The notes under the pieces were generated by a model, which did no database searches, had not been told where the DNA came from, and saw nothing but the letters and a program-made list of their open reading frames with translations. From positions 1 through 34,068 of the forward strand of contig JADJTK010000031.1 in the NCBI GenBank assembly GCA_016711225.1: a stretch of DNA of 34,068 bases, read 5' to 3'. Both the position numbers and the translations under genes were made by a program. The DNA is from Opitutaceae bacterium. GTDB lineage: Bacteria; Verrucomicrobiota; Verrucomicrobiia; Opitutales; Opitutaceae. Below, one piece after another: positions 21,600 to 30,255 of this stretch. Every line of letters begins with the position of its first letter. The first letter of the stretch is position 1.

Positions 21600-23006
21600 G
21601 CCGTCTCTCGTTCCCGAATTGGAAGCAAGCGCTGTCGGCCACCGCTTTGGCACCGGCTGACGAGCAAGCCCAGACGCGCGCGATCATCGCGTTCCTGGGG
21701 TTCTGCAAACGTCGCCATGCACCGGCCTCGATCATTCTGATCAAGGGTATCTCGCTCATTTGCCGGAGCAAGAAGCGAATACGGCCCGTCGTTTTGCGCT
21801 GGTTTGTGTTGTCGGCAGAGCGGCTGAGGGCCGGCGGTGGGACGGCAGCGCCACCGATCAGCCTGCCTTGCCGCATCGGCGGCACACCCGGACTGCGAGG
21901 CATGGCCGGTTGCTCATCCTCGCAGCCAAGCCGCCGCGCCGCCGCCGCTGGCCGTCAACGATCAAGGCGGCCCCGAATGGGAGCGCGACCTGATCAAGGC
22001 GTGCCGCGAGCGCCATTTCCTCTGGCGTACAGAAGAGACGTATCGGATGTGGGGTGCGCGGTTTGCCCGTTTTCTGGCGCCGCGTTCGCCGTATGTGGCG
22101 AGGCCGCGGATCTGGCCGCATTCCTCTCGCGCATGGCGGTGGAAGAGCGGGCCAGTGTCTCGGCGCAGAAGCAGGCGCTCAACGCGCTCGTGTTTCTGAT
22201 GCAGGAGGGGCTGCACCGCCAACTCGGCGAGATCGATTTCCATCGTTCGCAGAAGCCTCGGCGGCTGCCGACGGTGCTCAGTAACGGGGAATGCCTGCGA
22301 CTGTTTGCTCAGCTCACGGGTGTCACGCAGCTGATGGCGCAATTGGCCTACGGATCAGGTTTGCGATTGCTCGAGCTTCTGCGGCTACGCGTTCACCATC
22401 TCGACCTAGATCGGCTGCAAGTGCATGTCTTCGGAGGCAAGGGAGACAAGGACCGTGTCACAATCATGCCCGTGGCCTTGGTTGAGCCACTCCGCGACCA
22501 ACTCGCACGGGTGCGGGTGATCTATCAGGGCGATCGGGCTGCTGGCCTGCCTGGGGTGTGGCTGCCGGAGGAGGACTGGCGCGCAAGTATCCGAACGCGG
22601 GAACAGGCTGGGAATGGCAGTGGTTGTTCCCCTCGCGCGAGGTGAGTCTTGATCCGGAGGCAGGATGGTCCAGCGCCACCACGTCTCCGACACACCGTTT
22701 CAGGTGGCGATCCGTAACGCGGCGCGGGCGGCGCAAATCGACAAACAGTGACCCCATGTGCTGCGCCATTCGTTCGGAACGCATATGATCGAGAACGGCT
22801 ACGATATTCGAACGGTGCAGGAGCTCATGGGCCACGATAGTGTGGAAACCACCATGATCTATCTGCATGTCGTGCAGAAGGGCCTCGGCGCGGTGAGCCC
22901 GTTGGACAAGCTCAAAGGCCACACGCCGCCTCCAAACTCGGGACTCAAAAGCCCGAACTGGCCCATTCCCCCGACCGGATCCGACTCCTCAGCGCCAACG
23001 CGCTAG
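21600..23006 (+). pseudogene. intI: Integron integrase IntI with N-terminal extension, several frame breaks
   Basis: The catalytic domain is unmistakable. YGSGLRLLELLRLRVHHLDL carries the first catalytic Arg, HVLRHSFGTHMIENGYDIRT the His-x-x-Arg, and VQELMGHDSVETTMIYLHV the GH and nucleophile Tyr. The IntI-specific patch KYPNAGTGWEWQWLFPS separates it from XerC/D. The core-binding domain reads LIKACRERHFLWRTEETYRMWGARFARFL. Upstream, residues such as WKQALSATALAPADEQAQTRAIIAFLGFCKRRHA and LRWFVLSAERLRAGGGTAAPP suggest an extra N-terminal domain, as I recall from Verrucomicrobia-type IntI. Frame changes occur near 21745, 21800-21960, 22570 and 22660. An in-frame TGA at 22749 is explained by one missing G (CAGTGACC for CAGGTGACC). 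It is divergent from the array, as in classic integrons. Confidence 0.8.
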
Positions 23007-24439
23007 GAGTGCTGGCGCCGCAAGGCGCGGGGGGGGGGCCCAACCAATGGGGAGTGGGTTGAGCCCGTACAGTGGTTCTCTCACCTCCCCGGCCTGAGCC
23101 CCGGAAACCCGTCCGAAAGGAGCGGGCCACGATGGGCGGCGGCCTAAGGCAGAAGGCCGAATGAAGAAGGCAGAACGAAGGGAAGGCGGAGCCGAGCTGG
23201 AGCTCGGCGTTCCCAGGACTGGACGGCTGCGTGGTCCACGACGGAGGCGGGCAAAGGATTTCACCACAGAGGGCACGGAGGTCCTTGCGGCTGCCACCTC
23301 CGAGTGCCTCATCCGCGTTCATCCGTGTGAATCCGTGGTTCCATATTTCGGAGAGGTAACCGCAGATGAACGGATGAAGATCGGCGGAGACGCCCTCGGC
23401 TCGCGCGGAGGTTCGCCCTCCATCGATCATCGGAACAATCCATTGAACCGCAGAAGCGCTGATAGCACAGATACGGAGATACTCCTCTGGCTGAACGACG
23501 GCGTCGTGCAGCTACGACGAATGCGCAGGTTCACACGAATGCTTGCGAGCTTCGCTACGACTGAGCAAGCCCGGAGACCCGTCCTAAAGGAAGCTCAGGC
23601 CACGACGGAGGCTAGTGGGCTAAGGAGAGCGAAGATTGCATGAAGGCAGAACGCCGGCGACACGGAGCCGAGCTGGAATCAGCGTTCCGCGGGGCTGAAC
23701 AGCTTCGCCATTCCAACTACGACGAAGGCGGGGCGGACAAGCTCTAGCGCGCTTCGCTCCGGCCCGGAAGACGGACGGGCCCACCTCACCGCGGCAGCCT
23801 GCGACGGACGAAGCTCTTGCGAGCTTCGCTACGAACAAGCAAGCCCCGGAGACCCGTCTCTAAAGGCAGGCCACGACGGAAGCCGCATCCGCGCTATCCG
23901 CGGGGAAAATCTGGTTCTTTGTGGTCTTTGCGTTCCTTGCGGTTAACCCTTCCGAACCTCTGTGCTCTCAGTGCCCTCTGTGGTGAAACTTCCGATCCTT
24001 TGAGCAGAAGTAGCGAGCAGCGGGTAGCGGGTAGCGAGCATTCAACCCCGGACGGGCCACCTCACCGCGGCGGCCTACAGGGCCCGTCCTAAAGGAGCGG
24101 GCCACGACGGGCGGCGGTGGGCCTAAGGGAGAACGAAGAATGCAGAAGGCAGAACGCCGGCGACACGGAGCCGAGCTGGAGCTCGGCGTTCCCGGGGCTG
24201 AACGGCTGCGCCATTCAGCTACGACGAAGGCGGGGCGGACGAAGCTCTTGCGAGCTTCGCTACGGGAGGAAGACGTACAGGCCACCTCACCGCGATGGAC
24301 TGTAGGCGGACGACGTTCTGGCGAACGTCGCTACGGCCGGGCCTGAACGGCTGCGCCGTCCACGACGGGCGCATTTCCTCGATAGGGGCGTGCAATTGCC
24401 CGGCAATTGCGCCAAGTAGTTGCCCCGGAAATTCCCGCT
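23007..24439. repeat. Gene-free repeat region right of intI
   Basis: I see no gene here. A ten-base G run lies at 23029-23038. Several imperfect copies of longer units occur: gagccgagctgga...ggcgttcc...ggctgaac...ttc (23185-23235, 23662-23720, 24168-24215), gaagctcttgcgagcttcgctacga (23812-23834, 24239-24263), and the cacagagggcacggagg and tgaatccgtgg units (23262-23341, 23937-23990). The cgacgttctggcgaacgtcgctacg hairpin at 24311-24335 also matches 11703-11720 in part. The mixture matches the blocks left of the array. Confidence 0.6.
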
Positions 24440-25400
24440 ATGGACCCCGCTCGCCTGCTTCTCGAAATGCTTAGCGCCTTCTTGGGCGGAGCCCTCGCAG
24501 CCGCTCTGGGCGCGCTGGGTGGCTTTGTTCTCTTCGGCCTGGTGGGCGTGGTCGGCTTTCTCGCCGCCATCTGTACGGGCGACACCCATTGGCTGGCCGC
24601 CCTCACGGGGCAGCGTGTTGCTGCGGCCGAGCAGTTGTTTTCTGGGCGGGGTAGTGGCGGCCGCGTGGGCTCGGCGTCGCGGCTATCTGCGTTGCGGCAA
24701 GGACATCGGCCGCCCGCTCCTGGAGTTCCGCCGGGCGGAGCTGCTGCTGGCCGGCGGTCTGGGCGGGGTGGCGGGGTGGCTGGCCAACCTGGGCTTCGAT
24801 GCGGTGCTTGCCGGCCGTCTGGATACCGTGGGCCTCGCGGTGTGCTTCGTTCCTTTGTTGCTGAAGCGGGCTTGGGATCTGGGGCGCAGCAGCGATTGCG
24901 CGGGGACCTCCCATGCCGTGCTCTCGCCCTACCGGTTCTTCGAGCGCCTGGCCTCTGCGAGGGGCAAGGTCGTCGTTTGCCTGTTGGCCAGTGTGGGCAC
25001 CGCCAGTCTGTCGTTGTATCTGGTCGATCAGGCGGTGCTCGCCCCTCACGCGGGGCTGGCTGGGTTTTGCCTGAGTGCGTTGAGCCTGGGCGTGCTCTTC
25101 CTCAATATCCCATTGCCGGTGACCCACCATTTCACCGGCCCGGCCGGGAGCGGCGGTCATGGTCATTCTCCCCGTGCTGGGCGGCGAGCCCGGTCTGGGC
25201 GCCTTGGCCGGGCTGCTGGGCTGGGCGATCTTCGCTGGGGCGCTGGGCCTGGCCGCCTCGGAGGTGCTCGGACGTCTGTTCTTCGAAAACGGCGACATCC
25301 ATGTCGATCCGCCGGCCATGGGTATTGTCGCTAGCACGGCTGTCGTGCTGGGGTGTTGCCAGCAGCGGGGTCCTGGCGCTTGGCTGGCCGGTCCAAGTTG
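24440..25400 (+). pseudogene. Polytopic membrane protein, frameshifted
   Basis: ATG 24440 gives MDPARLLLEMLSAFLGGALAAALGALGGFVLFGLVGVVGFLAAI. Frame changes near 24620 and 25150 lead into GVVAAAWARRRGYLRCGKDIGRPLLEF, AELLLAGGLGGVAGWLANLGFDA, then FFENGDIHVDPPAMGIVASTAV. At least eight hydrophobic segments and conserved-looking GKDI and GDxHxDPPA motifs are visible. I recall unnamed membrane proteins with this pattern in Verrucomicrobia and Lentisphaerae, but cannot name a transport substrate. Its 3' end is unclear. The gene precedes the regulator and cytochrome bd genes in the same direction. Confidence 0.5.
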
Positions 25401-25631
25401 CTCTCGGCCTGGGCCGGGGCCGCCGCCTGCCTTCTGCTTCCCCGCCTCACCTTCCTCCGCGCGAGCGACCGGCCCGCAGGCTGAAAGTTCGTGGCTCGCT
25501 CGGCCCTGATGAGGCGGGGGCAGGTGGGGCGGTTTTAAGGGCGGGACGTCGTTGAAATTCTTGCCTTCCCGGCGCTGGTTGCTGCAGATCCTTTCTCCCG
25601 AACGTGTATACCGCATCTTCGACATTTTCCC

Positions 25632-26215
25632 GTGGCTACACCCCGAGCAGGAAAATTCCGCATCGCAGAACGTTTGGCTGAAGCGCGCCGCGGTCTTGAG
25701 CCGGCGCTATCGCAGGCAGGCTTGGCCAAACAGGTTCAGGCCATGGGGCTGGCGGAATGCAAGGGGCCGCCTCTCCCGATTGGAGGCGAGGCTATGCCGA
25801 TGCCGAATGGTCGAAATTGAAGCTCTCGCGAAGGCCCTTGGAGTCACCGCCCATTGGCTTGCCGGGTTGGAGGAAGTGCCGGCGCCGGTTGCCGTGCCGG
25901 CAGCGACGCTGTCTTGTTCGAGCCAACCGCACCGCCAGTGCCTGCTGCCCCGGTGGCCACCCGGCGGCAGTGATTGTACCCGTGCCGGAAACCGGCCCGC
26001 ATCCCGATCTGGCGGCGCTGGAGCGAAAGCGCCCACCGCAGCGACTCCGACTTTCCGCCAGCATCTAGCCGCCGCTCTGGCCCGTGCGCGGGCCAAGCTG
26101 CCTGAGCAGGCTGCCGGCGGCGGACTGGAAGCGTTGGCGCCTGGTGGAGCGCGGCGGTGGACCAGTTGCGCCGGTGTACCTGACGGGCGGAGCGCGGTTG
26201 GTGTCGGCCGCGTGA
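25632..26215 (+). pseudogene. XRE-family transcriptional regulator, frameshifted
   Basis: GTG 25632 begins MATPRAGKFRIAERLAEARRGLEPALSQAGLAKQVQAMGLA. After two frame changes near 25760-25800 it continues RLEA...MVEIEALAKALGVTAHWLAGLEE. This is the five-helix XRE/Cro-type helix-turn-helix (LSQAGLAKQ is the first HTH helix, ALGVTAHWLAG the last). A Pro-rich linker and a helical tail (PETGPHPDLAALERKRPPQRLRL ... ALARARAKLPEQA) follow. It may regulate the adjacent cytochrome bd genes, but only adjacency supports that. Confidence 0.55.
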
Positions 26216-26277
26216 ACCACGCATTGCGCTGGCTCGGCGGCTGCTCATTCTGCGCGCTCGTTTCCGCCTCCCGCACC

Positions 26278-27668
26278 ATGGACGTCCTGCTGCTCTCTCG
26301 CCTCAATTCGCGCTCACCATCGCGTTCCACTATCTCTTCCCGCCCGCTGAGCATCGGGCTGGGGGTGCTGCTCGTGATCAACGAGGGCCTGTGGCTGTGG
26401 ACGGAGAAGCCGCTCTACCACCAGATGGCCCGCTTCTGGACCAAGGTCTTCGCGCTGACCTTCGCCATCGGCGTCGCCACTGGGCTCGTGATGGAGTTCG
26501 AGTTCGGCACCAACTGGGCCACCTACTCGCGCTACGTCGGTGATGTCTTTGGCAGCGCGCTCGCCGCCGAGGGCATCTTCGCCTTCTTCCTCGAATCGGG
26601 CTTCCTCGCCATCCTGCTTTTCGGCTGGGACAAGGTCGGGCCGAAGATGCATTTCTTCGCGACCTGCATGGTGGCCTTCGGCGCGCATTTCAGCGCGATC
26701 TGGATCGTGGTGGCCAATTCCTGGATGCAGACCCCGGCCGGGTACCACATCGTCGGCGAGGGGTTGAAGGCCCGCGCGGAGATCACCGATTTCTGGGCCA
26801 TGGTCTTCAACCCGTCCTCCCTGGACCGGCTTGCTCACACGGTGATCGGGTCCTGGCAGGCCGGCGCCTGCCTGATGGTCAGCGTAGGCGCGTGGTATCT
26901 CTGCTCAAGCGCCGCCACCGCGCCTTCGCCCTGGCGTCGGTGCCTCGGCCTCGCGGTCGCCGCGGTCGCCGCGTTGCTCTCGCTGGCCACCGGGCATCAG
27001 CGCGGCCGGGCGTGGCCGAAACCAGCCGGCCAAGCTCGCCGCCTTCGAGGGGCCAGTACGAGACGCCGGCCCGTGCGCCCCTGTATCTTGTCGGCTGGGT
27101 CGACGAGAAAACGGAGACCACCGCGTAGGCGTCGCGATCCCCGGCATGCTCAGCTGGCTGGTCCATGGCGACGCCGACGCGGTCGTGCCCGGCCTACGGG
27201 AGACGGCGCCGGCAAAGGCCGACCGGCCGCCGGTGAATTTCACGTTCCAGCTTTCTACCACGGCATGGTCGCGGTGGGTTTCGCGTTGATCAGGTCGCGG
27301 CGTGGGCGGGCTAGGCGCTGTGGCGCGGCACGCTGGAGAACTCCCGCTGCTGCTCGGCTGCCTGGCGCTTTCCGTGCTCGGGCCGCAGATCGCCAACCAG
27401 GCCGGCTGGTGGGCGGCCGAGGTCGGCCGCCAACCGTGGATCGTCTACAACCTGCTGCGCACCTCGGAAGCCCTGTCGGCGGTGGTCTCGGCCAGCCAGG
27501 TTGTCGCCTCGATGGTCATGTTCGGCGTGGTCTACCTGCTGCTGTTCGCGGTGTTCGTGTTCCTGCTGAACGAGAAGATCCAGCATGGGCCTGACGACAC
27601 GGATCTGCATCCCTCCAGGAAGCTCGGCCCGGCTTTGGCGGCAGGCAAAGGGACTGGGAGCGGCATGA
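26278..27668 (+). pseudogene. cydA: Cytochrome bd ubiquinol oxidase subunit I, frameshifted
   Basis: ATG 26278 gives MDVLLLSRL. A compensated indel pair reads FALTIAFHYLFPPLSIGLG, then GLVMEFEFGTNWATYSRYVGDVFG and AEGIFAFFLESGF, the conserved TM3-4 block with the haem-proximal Glu residues. GAHFSAIWIVVANSWMQTPAGY and AEVGRQPWIVYNLLRT (the strictly conserved GRQPW motif) follow after further frame changes between about 27010 and 27330. The C-terminal helix ends FVFLLNEKIQHGP. The stop overlaps the cydB start (ATGA at 27665). CydA binds haems b558, b595 and d and oxidises quinol in the cytoplasmic membrane. All major motifs survive, so the breaks may be artefacts. Confidence 0.8.
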
Positions 27669-28700
27669 ACTTCAGTGACCTCTGGACCTCAACACGGTCT
27701 GGTTCCTCCTCGTGGGCGTCCTCTTCACGGGCTACGTCATCCTCGACGGCTTCGATCTCCGGGGTGGGGCCCTGCATCTCTTCGCCGCAGGAGGACGAGG
27801 ACCGGCGCGTATTTCTCAACGCCATCAGGCCGGTCTGGGACGGCAACGAGGTGTGGCTGGTCACCGGCGGCGGGGCGCTGTTCGCCGGCGTTCCCCGGCA
27901 GTCTACGCCACCGTCTTCTCCGGCTTCTACCTCGCCTTCATGGCTGCTGCTGGTGGCCTGATCTTCCGCGCGGTGGCCATCGAGTTCCGCAGCAAGCGGC
28001 CTCGCCGCGCTGGCGGAGTGCTGGGACCTGTCAGCTTCGCCGCTGGGCAGCCGGCCCTCCAGCCCGCTGCTGATCGGCGTCGCCATGGGCAATATCGCCT
28101 GGGGCGTGCCCATCGATGCCGACGGCGAATTCGCCGGCAGCTTTCTCGGCCTGCTCCACCCCTATGCCCTGCTGATGGGCGTCACGACCGTCGCGCTCTT
28201 CGCGATGCACGGCGCGATCTACCTCGTGCTCAAGACCGAGGGCGAGCTGCAGGCGCGGGTCCGCGCCGTTGGGTCAACCCGCTGATCATCGCCTTCATCC
28301 TCTGCTACGTCATCGTCACCCTCGCCACGCTGCTCTACATCCGCACATCGCAGAGGCGTTCCGGCGCCAGCCGTGTTGTTCTTCGGCATCGCTGGTGGAC
28401 CGGTGGTGCTGGCCATTGCCAACATCCCGCGCGAGGTCCACCGGGGAACGTCGTTCGCGCCTTCCTCTCCTCCTGCGCCCGCGATGGCCTGGCTGATGGC
28501 GATGTTCGGCGTGGAACTCGTACCCGAACCTGTGCTCAGCCACCCGTTCCGGAGCACAGCCTCACCGCCTTCAACGCCGCGTCCTCGCCAGGACCCTCGC
28601 GGTCATGCTCACCATCGCGCTCATCGGGGTGCCGGTGGTGCTGGCCTACTCGGCGAGCATCTACTGGATCTTCCGCGGCAAGGTGAAGCTCGACAAGTGA
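27665..28700 (+). pseudogene. cydB: Cytochrome bd ubiquinol oxidase subunit II, frameshifted
   Basis: ATG 27665 gives MNFSDL. Subsequent frames give DLNTVWFLLVGVLFTGYVILDGFDL, RVFLNAIRPVWDGNEVWLVTGGGALFAG, VYATVFSGFYLAFM, LIFRAVAIEFRSKRP, GNIAWGVPIDADGEFAGSF and finally IYWIFRGKVKLDK with TGA at 28698. GFDLG and the WDGNEVWLVTGGGALFA block are diagnostic for CydB. At least six single-base breaks are needed. CydB partners CydA in the bd oxidase. No CydX-like small gene is evident directly downstream. Confidence 0.8.
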
Positions 28701-28739
28701 GCTACTGAGCCGGGCCGCGTCGATCAGGCGCAATCACCC

Positions 28740-30070
28740 GGTCTTGCTGAAGAACGACCCCGTGCGGATGACCTGGGTGGAGGAAGCGGTTGGGGAGGAG
28801 ATTTCCCGAGACAGCGGCGAGATGGTCCTGGTCAAAGCCTTGTTGAGGTTGGGGCCTTCCGTAATCGGGCGCCGGATCGATGCAGGGTTCTCCCGGAGCG
28901 CGTGGGACATCAGCCGGAACGTAAGGAAACGTTTGGCGACGGGATCCGGGCCGCCAAACGCTACGAGGTGCCCGCTCGGGGTCGAGGCCTGGGGAGTCGA
29001 AGGCCTGCCTTTCAGCCGACTCCACCGGCCCGAGCTGCCCGTCCTCGTAGGGATAGAGCGCCCTCAGATTGCCACCGCGCGACGAGGCCGGAGGATTCTT
29101 CGATCTCTCCCGTTGTTTGAAGTAGGCGCGCAGGGTGTCGCGGCCGGCCTGAACCAAGTCTTCACGTTCTCGTCGAGATCATCCAGTTCGGAGGCGGTGC
29201 TGGCGGTCGAGCTCCCGCACGAGGGCGGTCTTGAGATAGGCGGGTGAAGCTAAACCCTTTCGCCTTCAGGCCCGGCCGGAGGACCACAGAGTGGCACGAG
29301 ACTCCGCTGTCGTCGCACAGATGGAGCAGGCGGTCTCGCTCTCCTGCTTCCATTCAAATGATGCGGAGAGCGGCCGGAAGGGTCCCGGAATCGGGCATGG
29401 CCAGCTCGGGGTTGACCTCAGTGGAGCGGGCCTGGGCCACCTGCCCGAGTCGATACGCTCGCCATTGAAGATGAGGGAGAGGACGGATACTCGGTGAGAT
29501 GGGCCCCGAAGTGCTGGGCTGCGAGCAACCGGACTTCATCCTCGAGCAGCGAGCAGAAGTTGCGATGCAGGTTGCGGATCACCACTTCGGTGCCGGTGGC
29601 GATTCCTGCGCCGGGTGGGGGCGGGGACAATGAACGCGTTGGGCGTCGCATAGTTTCCTGTGATGGAGTAGTCACACAACGGGCCGTCCTCGAGCCGGAA
29701 GGTCGTATTCCAGGTGGCGCCGGTCCCCAGAAAGAAGGCTTTAAAGCGGCCTTTGCCTGTTTGCCGTGGATCAAACGGCCGCCGTCTGTCCTGCGGCGCT
29801 TGGAGCGTTCGCAGGAGTCGCCCGGGTTACCGAAGAGCTGCTTGGCGTCGCGATGGAAGATCCCGTGTGCCGTTGTCCGTGACCCGGATCTCGTCGAGCG
29901 CGTCCAGGGCGTTCGTCGTGAAGGAAAACAGTTACCGATCGTGGCATCAGCGTCGAACGCATTCAGAGCAGCTCGGCGAGTGCCTCGAAATTGGCGTCCG
30001 CGCGTTGACCCGGTGCGCGAGGTGATCTTGTTTAGCAACAGGATGGAGATGCGCTCCGGACATGACGTCC
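28740..30070 (-). pseudogene. GHKL (Hsp90-like) ATPase, frameshifted
   Basis: On the minus strand, pieces in changing frames read as one ATPase. RISILLLNKITSR and NAFDADATIG (29950-30050) match the N-box ELxxNAxDA. DEIRVTDNGT is the G1 box DxG (about 29870). Then come KQLFGNPGDSCERSKRR and a Gly-Lys stretch HGKQ. Further parts are FKAFFLGTGATWNTTFRLEDGPLCDYSI, GTEVVIRNLHRNFCSLLEDEVRLLAAQHFGAHLTEYP, and FLTFRLMSHALRENPASIRR towards the C-terminus. The family is a GHKL-type ATP-binding protein of unknown client; it is not a classical sensor kinase, since no H-box is seen. It is convergent with cydB, and the C-terminal end is uncertain. Confidence 0.5.
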
Positions 30071-30255
30071 AGCAGGACGGTCATCCGGGCGCTGGCAATC
30101 CTTCATCGGTACGGCCGGTACCCAGGGAGCGAGTGTTTCCCACGGGTGCTGTGCCGACGGCCCTCGTCAGGTTGGCGTTCCGATCGCGATTGCGCTTGTG
30201 GTGGGCCAGAATCTAGTGCGCCGCAAGACGGTGAGCTCCTGGGTTACGCCGGATA

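Noticed and set aside
21521..21660. Protein start of IntI at the ATG near 21521
   Set aside because: The ATG lies inside the inverted repeat and the first 25 codons look unnatural; protein-like sequence begins near 21600.
28744..29247. Plus-strand ORF of 167 codons
   Set aside because: It is antisense to the better-supported GHKL ATPase pieces on the minus strand and has no recognisable features.
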